A stretch of DNA of 64,000 nt from the NCBI GenBank assembly GCA_027488845.1, contig JAIYBC010000004.1, positions 1 to 64,000 of the forward strand, read 5' to 3'. This document shows positions 41,567-50,965 of this stretch, one piece after another. The translations under genes were made by a program, and so were the position numbers. Position 1 is the stretch's first letter, and each line of letters starts with the position of its first letter. Below the pieces are notes generated by a model. The model saw only the letters and a list, made by a program, of their open reading frames with translations, searched no databases and had not been told where the DNA came from. This stretch comes from Verrucomicrobiales bacterium (GTDB lineage: Bacteria > Verrucomicrobiota > Verrucomicrobiia > Limisphaerales > UBA9464).

Positions 41567-42310
41567 ATGAAGCAGCACACCATCCTGTACACCGGCCTCG
41601 CCGGCCTCATTGCCAGCTCGACCCTCGCCATCGCCGAGGAACCCAAGGGCTGGCAGACGACGGCCAACGTCAACGCCTCCGTCGCGAAGGGCAATTCCGA
41701 CACCCTTCTGGTCGGCGCCGCCATCAAGACCCTGAAGAAGTGGGACAAGAACGAGGTCGCCCTCGGTTCCGACGCCACCTACGGCAACAACCGCGACTTC
41801 AACACCGGCAACCGGACCACCACCGCCCAGAACTACGGCGCCTTCGGACAGTACAACCGGCTCATCACCGAACGTTGGTACTTCGCGGCGCTCGTCGACG
41901 GCCGCCAGGACCGCATCGCCGGCATCGACTACCGTGTCAGCCTCGTGCCGTCCGCCGGTTACTACGCCATCAAGAACGACACCATCACCCTCTCGTTCGA
42001 AGCCGGTCCCGGCTACATCTTCGAACGCCTGAAGGGCGCGGGCACCGACAACTACCTCTCGCTGCGCGTCGCCGAGAACTTCCGCTGGAAGATCAACGAC
42101 CGCGCCTCCCTGAGCCAGAAGATCGAGTTCCTGCCGAAGATCGACGAGTTCGAGAACTACGTCATGAACTTCGACCTCACCCTCTCCTCGAAGGTCACCG
42201 AGAAGCTGTCGGTCAACGTCACCTTCCAGGACTTCTACCGCTCCACCCCGGCCCCGGGCCGGAAGGAGAACGACCTGCGCCTGCTTGCGGGTCTCGGCTA
42301 CACCTTCTGA
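41567..42310 (+). CDS. DUF481 outer-membrane beta-barrel protein
   Basis: A 247-residue exported protein. The signal peptide is residues 1-~23 (LIASSTLAIA). The rest is alternating hydrophobic/aromatic beta strands, for example WQTTANVNASVAKGNSDT, NYGAFGQYNRLITERWYFAA and LRLLAGLGYTF, with a terminal aromatic residue as in outer-membrane barrels. The pattern 'G-N-x-[DN]-x-x-x-x...K' near the N-terminus and YFAALVDGRQDRI match DUF481 proteins (YdiY-like, 'salt-induced outer membrane protein'). The ATG at 41567 gives a normal signal peptide. A terminator lies 40 bases downstream. Confidence 0.85.
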   Translation: MKQHTILYTGLAGLIASSTLAIAEEPKGWQTTANVNASVAKGNSDTLLVGAAIKTLKKWDKNEVALGSDATYGNNRDFNTGNRTTTAQNYGAFGQYNRLITERWYFAALVDGRQDRIAGIDYRVSLVPSAGYYAIKNDTITLSFEAGPGYIFERLKGAGTDNYLSLRVAENFRWKINDRASLSQKIEFLPKIDEFENYVMNFDLTLSSKVTEKLSVNVTFQDFYRSTPAPGRKENDLRLLAGLGYTF

Positions 42311-42350
42311 CCCCTCGCGGACGGGGCCGAACCCGTTTCCGCCGTGCGCC

Positions 42351-42386
42351 GACGCCGTCTCCCAGCGGGGACGGCGTCCGTCTTTT
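42351..42386 (+). terminator. Rho-independent terminator after the DUF481 gene
   Basis: GACGCCGTC (42351-42359) pairs with GACGGCGTC (42370-42378). The stem continues as CCC/GGG around the loop AGC, with one bulged T. A T-rich stretch (TCTTTT, 42381-42386) follows. Confidence 0.75.
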
Positions 42387-42499
42387 CCAAGGCTCCCGAC
42401 CACCCGCTGGGCCACGTCAATTCGACCGAATGGCGGCCCGAACCGCCGCGTCTCCCTCCGATCTTGGAGGCCCGCTCCTCCCGTGATACCTATCCGACC

Positions 42500-43909
42500 A
42501 TGATTCCCGGACGTCTCTCCCGAAGGACCCTGCTCCAGGGTGCCGGCGTGTCGATGGCCCTGCCGCTCCTCGACGCCATGCTGCCCCGTGGCTTCGCGTC
42601 GGAATCCGCCAGGGCCGCCCGTCCGGTCCGCTTCGGCTGCCTCTACATGCCCAACGGCGTCAACCCGGACGCCTGGACTCCCAAGGGCATCGGCGCCGCC
42701 TTCGAACTGTCCGAACTCCTCTCTCCCCTCGCCGGGCTGAAGTCCGAGCTCCTCGTCCTCACCCAGCTCTGGAACGCCGCCACCAACACCGGCGACGGCC
42801 ACTACGTGAAGACCGGCGGATTCCTGACCAGCACCACCATCACCCGCACCACCGGGGCCGACCTCTGCGCCGGCAACACCTCGATGGACCAGCTGATCGC
42901 CCGCCGGATCGGCAACCTCACGCCGCTGCCGTCACTCGAGCTCGGCATCGAACCCATCACCACCGGCGTCGACACCAACGTCGGCTTCACCCGCCTCTAC
43001 GGTTCCCACATCAGCTGGACCACGCCCACCACTCCGGCCGCCAAGGAGATCAACCCGAAGCTCGCCTTCGACCGCCTGTTCCGCTCGTCCGGCGGCCTGA
43101 AGCCCTCACGCTTCGGCGACAACACCAGCGTTCTCGACCTCGTCGCCGAGGACGCCTCCCGGCTGCGCCGCCAACTCGGGAAGAACGACCAACAGAAGCT
43201 GGGCGAGTATTTCGAGAGCGTGCGTGCCGTCGAGAAGCGCATCGAGTGGGACCGCCGCCGCGCCTCGGGCGAATACCTCGCCGACCCCGCGGCCCGCGCC
43301 GAGATCGAACGCCTCGGCCACCGCATCGACGTCTACCTCGACCCCGCCAAGGCCAGCGAGCGTGGCATCAACCACACCGAGCACGTCCGGATCATGATGG
43401 ACATCCTGGCCCTCGCCTTCTGGACCGACTCCACCCGCGTGGGCACCTTCATGTTCGGGAACGCGGTCTCCGGCCGGAACTTCTCCTTCCTCGACGACGT
43501 CAAGGGCGGCCACCACGAGATCAGCCACCACGAACGCAAGCCGGAGAAGCTCGCCGCCTACACGCGGATCGGCCGATGGCACGTGGAACAATACGGCTAC
43601 CTCCTCGAACGCCTCCGCGGGCTCAAGGAAGGCGACGGCAACGTGCTGGAGAACTCCATGATCCTCTTCGGCGCCGGAATGCGCGACGGCAACGCCCACA
43701 ACCCCCACAACCTCCCCTTGGTCCTCGCCGGCCGCGGCGGCGGTTCCCTCGCCCCGGGCCGCCACCTCGTCTACGAACGCGACACCCCCATGGCCGGACT
43801 CCACCTCGGGCTCATGCGTCGGATGGGTCTCACCGTGGACCGCTTTGCCGACAGCCGCGGGGAACTCCCCGGATTGGGCGATCCCTCCTTCTCCGGGCTC
43901 GAAGCGTGA
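42500..43909 (+). CDS. DUF1552 domain protein (Tat-exported)
   Basis: A 469-residue protein. The N-terminus has a twin-arginine signal (RLSRRTLLQGAGVSMALPLLDAM). The remainder matches DUF1552, a family abundant in Planctomycetes and Verrucomicrobia: FGCLYMPNGVNPDAW, TGDGHYVKTGGFLTS, HVRIMMDILALAFWTDSTRVGTFMFGN and ILFGAGMRDGNAHNPHNLPLVLAG, which resembles the sulfatase/DUF1501-type metal-site region. The activity of the family is not established. The ATG at 42500 starts the Tat signal. In many relatives it is encoded beside a DUF1592/cytochrome gene; none is adjacent here. Confidence 0.85.
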   Translation: MIPGRLSRRTLLQGAGVSMALPLLDAMLPRGFASESARAARPVRFGCLYMPNGVNPDAWTPKGIGAAFELSELLSPLAGLKSELLVLTQLWNAATNTGDGHYVKTGGFLTSTTITRTTGADLCAGNTSMDQLIARRIGNLTPLPSLELGIEPITTGVDTNVGFTRLYGSHISWTTPTTPAAKEINPKLAFDRLFRSSGGLKPSRFGDNTSVLDLVAEDASRLRRQLGKNDQQKLGEYFESVRAVEKRIEWDRRRASGEYLADPAARAEIERLGHRIDVYLDPAKASERGINHTEHVRIMMDILALAFWTDSTRVGTFMFGNAVSGRNFSFLDDVKGGHHEISHHERKPEKLAAYTRIGRWHVEQYGYLLERLRGLKEGDGNVLENSMILFGAGMRDGNAHNPHNLPLVLAGRGGGSLAPGRHLVYERDTPMAGLHLGLMRRMGLTVDRFADSRGELPGLGDPSFSGLEA

Positions 43910-43965
43910 CGCCAAAGCGGGATTGCACCCCCGCGGTCCCGTACCACTACTCTCTCCACAGTCCT

Positions 43966-44211
43966 ATGCCGGTCTATCAGTACGAAACCATCCCCACCGT
44001 CCCCGACGGGCCCGTCCATCGCTTCGAGGTGAAGCAGTCCATGAACGACCGCGCCCTGACCCAACATCCGGAAACCGGTGAACCGGTCCGGCGGGTCATC
44101 TCGGGCGGCTTCCTCATGCTGAAATCGGAGCCCTCATCCGCCTGCGGCGACGGTGCCTGCCCCACCCCGCCGCCCACCCCGTGCGGCGGTTCCTGCGCCT
44201 GCCATCCGTAG
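43966..44211 (+). CDS. Small FmdB-like protein with Cys-rich end
   Basis: An 81-residue protein. The start MPVYQYETI resembles the FmdB zinc-ribbon family (MP-x-Y-x-Y), and HPETGEPVRRVISGGF fits its second half, but the usual CxxC pairs are absent from the core. Instead five cysteines cluster at the C-terminus (ACGDGACP, PCGGSCACHP). It could be a metal-binding accessory protein. The ATG at 43966 is 57 bases after the DUF1552 stop and the PhoX-like gene follows 33 bases downstream, so the three may be co-transcribed. Confidence 0.65.
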   Translation: MPVYQYETIPTVPDGPVHRFEVKQSMNDRALTQHPETGEPVRRVISGGFLMLKSEPSSACGDGACPTPPPTPCGGSCACHP

Positions 44212-44244
44212 ACTTCCGCACAGGTCACGACGCCATCCGGCCCC

Positions 44245-45657
44245 ATGAAACTCAACCGGCGCTCCTTCTTCAGTCGGTCGGGTGCCGTTGCCATGGCCTT
44301 CGCCGGCCTGCGTCATGTGGCGCAGGCCGGGACCGATACCCGGAACTACCAGCAGCTCGACGCCGCCCTGGGTTCCGACTTCTTCCGGGTCATCGACCTC
44401 CTCCCCGGCTTCCAATACGAACTGCTCTCCGAGGTGGGTGAACGGATGTCGGACGGCCTGATGGTCCCTGGCCTGCACGACGGGATGGGCGCCTTCAAGG
44501 GCCCGGACGGCACCACGGTCCTCGTCCGCAACCACGAACTCGGTCCCGAACATGGCCAATACAGCCCCTACGGACCCCGCAACCACGGGCTCCGCAAGGT
44601 CGACCTGTCCCAGGTGTACGACACCGGCAAGGGGCGTGTTCCCGGCCTTGGCGGCACCACCAACCTCGTCTATGACACTTCCCGACGGAAGCTGCTGCGC
44701 CATTTCCTGAGCCTCGCCGGCACCTACCGGAACTGCGCGGGCGGCATCACCCCGTGGGACACTTGGATCACCTGTGAGGAAGCCGTCGAGAAGCCGGGTG
44801 ACGACGAGAAGGTCCCCTCCGACATCGAGCAGGCGCACGGATACAACTTCGAGGTGCCCGCCTGGAGCGACATCCGTCTGACGACGCCGGTTCCATTGAA
44901 GGCGATGGGGCGTTTCCGGCATGAGGCCGTGGCCGTGGACCCGCGCACCGGGATCGTCTACCAGACCGAGGACCGTTTCGACGGGCTGTTCTACCGCTTC
45001 ATCCCCTCCACCCCAGGCCAACTCCACCGTGGCGGACGTCTCCAGGCGCTGCGCCTGCGGGACCTGCCCCGGTGCGACACGCGGAACTGGCTGGAACGGC
45101 GCGTCTCCGTCGGGGCCCGGATGCCGGTCGAATGGGTGGACCTCGAAAACGTCTCGTCACCCGACGACGACCTCCGCTACCAGGGCTTCTTCGAGAAGGG
45201 CGCGGCCCGGTTCGCCCGCGGCGAAGGCTGCTGGTGGGGTCGCGACGCCGTGTACCTCTGCTGCACCAACGGCGGCGCGAAGCGGAAGGGCCAGATCCTC
45301 CGCTACATTCCCGGCCCCGAGGAAGGCCGCCCCGGCGAAGCCGCGAACCCGGGCCACCTCGAACTCTTCATCGAGCCCAACGACGGCAACCTGGTCGACA
45401 ACTGCGACAACGGCTGCATCGCTCCCTGGGGCGACATGATCGTGTGCGAGGATGGTGGCGCCGTGCCGCACCACATCATCGGGATCACACCCGACGGCAA
45501 GATCTACAAGCTCGGCCGGACCACCCTCTCCGAGCTCGCCGGCCCCTGCTTCTCGCCCGACGGCTCCACGCTGTTCGTCAACATCCAGGTTCCCGGCGTG
45601 ACCGTGGCCATCACCGGCCCGTGGGACCAGCTCCGCAAGCTCGCCGTCCCGGTCTGA
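44245..45657 (+). CDS. PhoX family protein (DUF839), Tat-exported
   Basis: A 470-residue protein with a twin-arginine signal (NRRSFFSRSGAVAMAFAGL). The body is a beta-propeller of the PhoX/DUF839 type: DGMGAFKGPDGTTVLVRNHEL, CAGGITPWDTWITCEE, GRFRHEAVAVDPRTGIVYQTED, and NCDNGCIAPWGDMIVCED with AGPCFSPDGSTLFVNIQVPG near the end. Characterised PhoX is a calcium- and iron-dependent periplasmic alkaline phosphatase, and the Cys and acidic residues of those blocks are retained. Whether this member is a phosphatase is not proven by sequence. The ATG at 44245 is supported by the Tat motif. Confidence 0.85.
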   Translation: MKLNRRSFFSRSGAVAMAFAGLRHVAQAGTDTRNYQQLDAALGSDFFRVIDLLPGFQYELLSEVGERMSDGLMVPGLHDGMGAFKGPDGTTVLVRNHELGPEHGQYSPYGPRNHGLRKVDLSQVYDTGKGRVPGLGGTTNLVYDTSRRKLLRHFLSLAGTYRNCAGGITPWDTWITCEEAVEKPGDDEKVPSDIEQAHGYNFEVPAWSDIRLTTPVPLKAMGRFRHEAVAVDPRTGIVYQTEDRFDGLFYRFIPSTPGQLHRGGRLQALRLRDLPRCDTRNWLERRVSVGARMPVEWVDLENVSSPDDDLRYQGFFEKGAARFARGEGCWWGRDAVYLCCTNGGAKRKGQILRYIPGPEEGRPGEAANPGHLELFIEPNDGNLVDNCDNGCIAPWGDMIVCEDGGAVPHHIIGITPDGKIYKLGRTTLSELAGPCFSPDGSTLFVNIQVPGVTVAITGPWDQLRKLAVPV

Positions 45658-45747
45658 TCCACGGTGCGGCATGGCAGTCCGCGACGACGAGACGCCGTCC
45701 GCGCCGCCGGACTTGCGGTCCCAAGGCGTTGCCGCTTGGCTAGGCCG

Positions 45748-46635
45748 GTGACGACGACCCGGCACCTGCTCCGTCTGCTCCTGCTCGCCCTGCTGCTGCC
45801 CGCACTCCATGCCGCCGACAAGGCGGAGGAGTATTCCCCGGACAAGGAGAAGAGCCCGATCGACCGCCTCAACTGGTTGAACGGACCCGCCACGGGCAAG
45901 CTCGCCGACCGCGCCACCATCGACTTCCCTTCCGGCTTCCGCTTCCTCGCCTCGCGCGAGGCCGAGAAGTTCCTGCGGATGACGGGCAACCACCCCGAGG
46001 GCGACGAAACCGGACTGCTCCGCTCGGAGACCAACCGCTGGTGGGTGATCTTCCAGTTCGAGGACATCGGCTACGTGAAGGACGACGAGAAGAACGACCT
46101 CAACGCCGACAAGCTGCTCGAGAACTACCGCAAGGGCACGGAGGCGATGAACGAGGAGCGCCGGGGCGAGGGCGTGCCCGAGATCCACATCCTCGGCTGG
46201 CACGTCGCGCCGAGATACGACGACGCCACCAAGAACCTGGAATGGAGCGTCGAGGCCGAGAGCGGCGGCGAGAAGTTCGTGAACTACAACGTCCGCCTGC
46301 TTGGACGGAAGGGTGTCACCAAGGTCACCCTCATCGAGGATCGCGACAAGATCGACGCCACCCTTCCGAAGTTCCGGCAGATCCTTTCGACCCACAAGTA
46401 CACCTCCGGCGAGTCCTACGCCGAGTACCGACAAGGCGACAAGATCGCCAAGTACGGCCTCGGCGCCCTGGTCCTCGGCGGCACGGCCGCCGCCGCCGCG
46501 AAGTTCGGACTGCTCGGCCCGGTCGTCCTGTTCTTCAAGAAGGCCTGGAAGATCGGCGTGGTCGCCTTGGTCGCCGTGGGCTCCTGGGTGAAGCGTCTCT
46601 TCACCGGACGCCGCCGCGACGGGGCGATCGAATGA
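45748..46635 (+). CDS. DUF2167 membrane-anchored protein
   Basis: A 295-residue exported protein. From GTG at 45748 the N-terminus is a signal peptide (HLLRLLLLALLLPALHA). The DUF2167 body includes ATIDFPSGFRFLASREAEKFL, WWVIFQFEDIGYVKDDEKNDLNAD, ILGWHVAPRYDDATKNLEW and VNYNVRLLGRKGVTKVTLI. Two C-terminal hydrophobic segments (YGLGALVLGGTAAAAAKFGLL and VVLFFKKAWKIGVVALVAVGSW) anchor it in the membrane. A GTG at 45664 is possible but would add a non-signal-like extension. The function of the family is unknown. Confidence 0.82.
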   Translation: MTTTRHLLRLLLLALLLPALHAADKAEEYSPDKEKSPIDRLNWLNGPATGKLADRATIDFPSGFRFLASREAEKFLRMTGNHPEGDETGLLRSETNRWWVIFQFEDIGYVKDDEKNDLNADKLLENYRKGTEAMNEERRGEGVPEIHILGWHVAPRYDDATKNLEWSVEAESGGEKFVNYNVRLLGRKGVTKVTLIEDRDKIDATLPKFRQILSTHKYTSGESYAEYRQGDKIAKYGLGALVLGGTAAAAAKFGLLGPVVLFFKKAWKIGVVALVAVGSWVKRLFTGRRRDGAIE

Positions 46636-46657
46636 CGTCGCGGACGCCCTTCGCGCC

Positions 46658-47233
46658 GTGCTGATCGCGCTCCACAAGCCCTACGGGGTCCTGTCCCAGT
46701 TCACACCCGACGGGTCGCCCAACCGCACCCTCGCCGGATTCGGACTGCCACCGAGGGTCTATCCGCTCGGCCGCCTGGACGCCGATTCCGAAGGCCTACT
46801 CCTGCTCAGCGACGAAGCCGGCCTGAACACCCGTCTGCTCGATCCGGAACGGGGGCATCCCCGGACCTATTGGGCGCAGGTGGAGCGGATCCCCACGCCG
46901 GAAGCCCTTGCCCGGCTGGCCGGTGGACTGGAGATCCAAGGCTACCGAACCCGCCCTTGCCGCGCTTGGAGGCTGGATCCCCAGCCGGACATCCCGCCGC
47001 GGGATCCTCCGATCCGATTCCGCAAAAGCGTGCCCGACTGCTGGATCGCGTTGGAGTTGCACGAAGGGAAGAACCGGCAGGTCCGCCGGATGACCGGCGC
47101 CATCGGGCACGGGACACTCCGGCTGCTCCGGGTCCGGATCGGCGAGCTCGACCTCGGCCCTCTCAAGGCCGGCAACTGGCGCGAACTCACCAGCGAAGAA
47201 CGGCGCCGTGTGCTTTCCCTCGCGCCCTCGTAG
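46658..47233 (+). CDS. Pseudouridine synthase, RluE/RsuA type
   Basis: A 191-residue enzyme that isomerises a uridine in rRNA. The start LIALHKPYGVLSQFTPDG and the catalytic YPLGRLDADSEGLLLLS (catalytic Asp at residue 41) are typical. The later block LELHEGKNRQVRRMTGAIGHGTLRLLRVRIG is the conserved C-terminal motif of the RsuA/RluE branch. It lacks the N-terminal S4 domain, as in RluE (23S rRNA). The start is GTG at 46658, 22 bases after the DUF2167 gene. Confidence 0.9.
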   Translation: MLIALHKPYGVLSQFTPDGSPNRTLAGFGLPPRVYPLGRLDADSEGLLLLSDEAGLNTRLLDPERGHPRTYWAQVERIPTPEALARLAGGLEIQGYRTRPCRAWRLDPQPDIPPRDPPIRFRKSVPDCWIALELHEGKNRQVRRMTGAIGHGTLRLLRVRIGELDLGPLKAGNWRELTSEERRRVLSLAPS

Positions 47234-47329
47234 GAGGAGAAATGCAGGCCCAGGAGACGACGTCAGGAGTCCTGGCCCACCCACCGAGCGCCATTGCCAC
47301 CCGACGCCTGACGCCCGACACCCAGCCCA

Positions 47330-48049
47330 TCACATCGCGACGTAAAGCCGATGCACGTCGTCGTGGTCATCGATCGCGTTGAGGAACTCGGTGACCTGCG
47401 CCTTGTCCGCGTCCGACAGCTCCACGGGATTCTTCGCCACGTACCGGATCTCGCTGGCCGACAGCTTCCATCCGGCCTTGGCCAGCCAGGCGCTGACGGT
47501 GGAAAGGTCCTTCACCTCGGAGAGGAAGCGGGTACCGATGGCGCCTTCCGGGATCTCCTCCGCGTCCAAGGCCTCGACGTTCTGGGCACCGGCCTCGATG
47601 GCGTCGGACTCCGGATCGCGGGTCTTGTCGGTGTGGGTCGCCTCGACCACGCCGAGGCGGTCGAAGAAGAAGGCCATGCTTCCGGGCTGGCCCAGCTGGC
47701 CGTCCTTGAACAGGCGGCGGATCTCCGGCGCGGTCCGGTTCCGGTTGTCGGTGAGGCACTCGACGATCACCGGCACCTTGTGCGGGCCGAAGCCCTCATA
47801 CACCACGGTCTCGAAGTCGACCTTCTCGTCGAGCAGCCCGGCGCCCTTCTTGATGGCCCTCTCGATGGTGTCCTTGAACACGCTGGCCTTCTTCGCCTTT
47901 TCCACCGCGGCGGCGAGACGCGCGTTCATCTCGACCTCGGGACCGCCGAGCTTTGCGGCGACCATGATCTCGCGGGTCAGCTTCCCGACGACCTGTCCCT
48001 TCTTCTGCGCGGCGGCTTCACGACCGGCCTGTTTCCATTGGGCTCCCAT
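47330..48049 (-). CDS. yebC: YebC/PmpR family protein
   Basis: A 239-residue protein of the YebC family, long annotated as transcription regulators and more recently implicated in ribosome rescue at difficult motifs. The family signatures are MGAQWKQAGREAAAQKKG (an unusual variant of the common MAGHSKWANIKHRK start), LTREIMVAAKLGG, NARLAAAVEKAKKASVFKDTIERAIKKG, YEGFGPHKVPVIVECLTDNRNRTAPEIRRLF and GSMAFFFDRLG. The ATG at 48049 is chosen because homology begins there. It is divergent from the cytochrome gene at 48198. Confidence 0.9.
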   Translation of the reverse strand: MGAQWKQAGREAAAQKKGQVVGKLTREIMVAAKLGGPEVEMNARLAAAVEKAKKASVFKDTIERAIKKGAGLLDEKVDFETVVYEGFGPHKVPVIVECLTDNRNRTAPEIRRLFKDGQLGQPGSMAFFFDRLGVVEATHTDKTRDPESDAIEAGAQNVEALDAEEIPEGAIGTRFLSEVKDLSTVSAWLAKAGWKLSASEIRYVAKNPVELSDADKAQVTEFLNAIDDHDDVHRLYVAM

Positions 48050-48197
48050 GGGCCTGAGCAAAGCGAAAACAACCCCTCGGAAGGAAGCCTGAATTCGACG
48101 GTACGGTGACGCGCGCCCGCGATTTCTGCCGCCGTCCGCCATGTGTTGCTTGGCTGGATGCTCCGGCGCCGGATAGCGTCACGACACCGCACCGCCC

Positions 48198-50936
48198 ATG
48201 ATTTCCAGGATTCTCCCCACGGCTTTCGCCGCCTCGGTCGCGCTCGGTTGGACCGCCCTGACCGCTTCCGCGGCCCTGCACCTGCCCCAGATGCCGTCGG
48301 GCGTCGACGAAGGCACCGTGCTGCTGGGTGAACTCAACTGCACCGCATGCCACGCCGCCGAGCCCGCCGCGGCCGCGCGGCTGTCGGCCCGCGGCGCCCC
48401 GAAGTTCGGCGCCAGCCCGCACCTTTCCTCGGCCTGGACCCGCACCTGGCTGCTCGATCCCCTCAAGGAGAAGCCCGGGACCGCGATGCCGTCCGTCCTC
48501 CATGCCGTGCCCGAATCGGAGAGGCCCGCGGTCGCCGCGGCGTTGACCCAGTACCTCGCCTCTCTGAACGGAACCAACGGCCCGGTCGGGCTTGGGGCCG
48601 ATCCGACCCGCGTCGAAAAGGGACGCCGCCTCTACCACTCCGTCGGCTGCGTCGCCTGCCATGCCCCGGAGACCGCTCCGGCGGAGGGTTCGCCCGACGC
48701 CCTGAAGCGGGCGCAGGCCGAGGCGGTTCCCCTGGGCGACCTTGCCCGGAAGTACCACGCCGGCGACCTCGCCCGCTTCCTTGTCGATCCCACGGCCCAT
48801 CGTCCGGGTGGCCGTATGCCGGCCCTCAACCTCTCCGCCTCCGAGGCCGAGGATCTCGCGATCTACCTCGTCCGCGACCAGTTGGCCGCCCTCGACTCCG
48901 CCGACCGCGGACCCAAGCGGACTTCCGGTCTCAAGTACGAGCTGTTCGAAGGGGACGGCTCGCGGCTCGACGACTTCCTCAAGGGCCACCCCATGTCGAC
49001 CGGGGTGGCCGCCAGCCCGGACATCGGCATGCCCCACCCCGGGAACAACTGGGCGGTCCGCTACAGCGGCTTCCTGGAGATCGCGGAGGAAGGCGACCAC
49101 CGCTTCTGGATCCGTTCCGACGACGGCTCCCGAGTGGTCATCGACGGCAAGCCGGTGGTGGACAACGACGGCGTCCACCCGGCCGCCGAGAAGTCGGGGA
49201 AGATCGCGTTGAAGCCCGGCCTGCACTCCATCGAGGTCTCCTTCTTCCAGGGCGGCGGCGAGACCGAGTTCTCCCTGCGTTGGGCCAGGCCGGGCCAGAA
49301 GCGGGAACCGATCCCGGCCCAGGTGCTGAGCCATGACGGTCGTCCCCTGCTGCCGGTGGGCGACACGGGCTTGGCCTACGACCCTGTCCAATTCGCCGAG
49401 GGACGCCGCCACTTCGCCGCCCTGAACTGCGTCGCCTGCCACGCGGTCACCGACCCGGCCGGACCGCTGCCTGCTGCGAAGCCCGCCAAACCCCTTGCGG
49501 AACTGGCCGGGAAATCGGACGCCGGATGCCTCGCCGAAGCCCCGTCGGGAAGCGCGCCGCGGTTCGACCTCTCTCCCGCGCAACGCCAGGCGCTGCGGCG
49601 CACCCTCGCCCGGGTCGCGGACCTTTCGAAGCCCTTGGCCCCGGCGGACGACATCCGTCTCACCATGACCCGTCTCAACTGCTATGCGTGCCACAGCCGC
49701 GACGGCGAAGGCGGTCCCGTGGCCACCGGACGGGCCGAATGGTTCACGGTCGTCGGCGAGGCGGACCTCGGCGACGAAGGCCGCATTCCGCCGCACCTCA
49801 CCGGCGTCGGCGCCAAGCTCAAGGAATCCGCGCTCAAGGAGATCCTCGGTGGCGGAGCCAAGGTCCGTCCGTACATGGCCGCGCGCATGCCGGTCTTCGG
49901 CGCCGAATCGCTCCGGTTGGCCACCGTTTTCAAGAAGGTCGATCCCCGTCCGGACGCCCAGGCGGTTCCCGCGTTCACCGCGACGGACGCCAAGTCGGGC
50001 TGGAAGCTGGTCGGACGCGACGGCCTCGGCTGCGTCTCCTGCCACACCTTCACCACCTACGGTTCGCTCGGCATCCCGGCCCTTTCCCTGGACAGGATGG
50101 CTTCCCGCCTCGAATGGGACTGGTTCCGGCGCTACCTGCCCGACCCCGCGGCGCTGCGTCCCGGCACCCGCATGCCGACCTTCTGGCCCGAGGGCCAGGC
50201 CGTGAACAAGGGGGTCCTCGGCGGCAACACCGACGCCCAGATCCGCGCGCTCTACGCGTACCTCTCCGACGGTGCCAAGGCCGAGATCCCCTCCGGACTC
50301 ATCCGCGGACGCAAGGAGCTGGTGGTGGACGACGAGGCGGTGATCTACCGGAACTTCATCGAAGGCGCCGGGGCCCGCGCCATCGGCGTCGGCTACCCGG
50401 GTCATGCCAACCTCGCCTTCGACGCCCAGGCCCTCCGGCTGGCGCTGATCTGGCAGGGGCCGTTCATCGACATGGCCCGCCACAGCACCGACCGCGGACA
50501 AGGCTATGAGCCGCCGCTCGGCGACCACCGCGTCACCCTGCCCGACGGACCCGCCTTCGCGGTCCTCGCCCAGGCCGGAGCCGCCTGGCCGACCTCGGCC
50601 GGCACCGACTCGCGTTTCCTCGGCTACCGGCTCGACCCGCGTCAGCAGCCCACCTTCCGGTACCGGATCGACGGCGTGGAGATCGAGGAGACCCCGACGC
50701 CCAAGCCCGGCCCGATCGACATGACGCTCGTGCGGACCTTCCGGTTCCAGGGCAAGGCCCCGGGACCGCTCTGGTTGCGCCTCGCCAAGGGGCCCATCCG
50801 CACCGCCGGTCCGTCGTTCACCCTGGAGAACGGCTTGCGGATCACGGTCCGCGGCGCCGAGGCCGTGGTGGCCGGCGACGAACTCCGCGTGCCGGTCGAC
50901 ACCTCCCGCGAACTCACGGTCGAGATGACCTGGTGA
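48198..50936 (+). CDS. Multihaem cytochrome c with inserted PA14 domain
   Basis: A 912-residue exported protein (signal peptide ending LTASA). It has five CxxCH haem-attachment sites: C48-TA-CH, C151-VA-CH, C411-VA-CH, C495-YA-CH and C612-VS-CH. Between the second and third sites, residues ~245-375, lies a PA14 domain ([62 protein letters not shown]), a fold that often binds carbohydrate. The last ~250 residues are a beta-rich domain without haem sites. It probably carries electrons from an extracellular oxidation to the respiratory chain. The TGA stop is overlapped by a GTG, and the signal-peptide ATG of the next gene is at 50966, so the two are likely partners. Confidence 0.82.
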   Translation: MISRILPTAFAASVALGWTALTASAALHLPQMPSGVDEGTVLLGELNCTACHAAEPAAAARLSARGAPKFGASPHLSSAWTRTWLLDPLKEKPGTAMPSVLHAVPESERPAVAAALTQYLASLNGTNGPVGLGADPTRVEKGRRLYHSVGCVACHAPETAPAEGSPDALKRAQAEAVPLGDLARKYHAGDLARFLVDPTAHRPGGRMPALNLSASEAEDLAIYLVRDQLAALDSADRGPKRTSGLKYELFEGDGSRLDDFLKGHPMSTGVAASPDIGMPHPGNNWAVRYSGFLEIAEEGDHRFWIRSDDGSRVVIDGKPVVDNDGVHPAAEKSGKIALKPGLHSIEVSFFQGGGETEFSLRWARPGQKREPIPAQVLSHDGRPLLPVGDTGLAYDPVQFAEGRRHFAALNCVACHAVTDPAGPLPAAKPAKPLAELAGKSDAGCLAEAPSGSAPRFDLSPAQRQALRRTLARVADLSKPLAPADDIRLTMTRLNCYACHSRDGEGGPVATGRAEWFTVVGEADLGDEGRIPPHLTGVGAKLKESALKEILGGGAKVRPYMAARMPVFGAESLRLATVFKKVDPRPDAQAVPAFTATDAKSGWKLVGRDGLGCVSCHTFTTYGSLGIPALSLDRMASRLEWDWFRRYLPDPAALRPGTRMPTFWPEGQAVNKGVLGGNTDAQIRALYAYLSDGAKAEIPSGLIRGRKELVVDDEAVIYRNFIEGAGARAIGVGYPGHANLAFDAQALRLALIWQGPFIDMARHSTDRGQGYEPPLGDHRVTLPDGPAFAVLAQAGAAWPTSAGTDSRFLGYRLDPRQQPTFRYRIDGVEIEETPTPKPGPIDMTLVRTFRFQGKAPGPLWLRLAKGPIRTAGPSFTLENGLRITVRGAEAVVAGDELRVPVDTSRELTVEMTW

Positions 50937-50965
50937 CCCCGGAACCCACCCACTTCAAACCCGCC

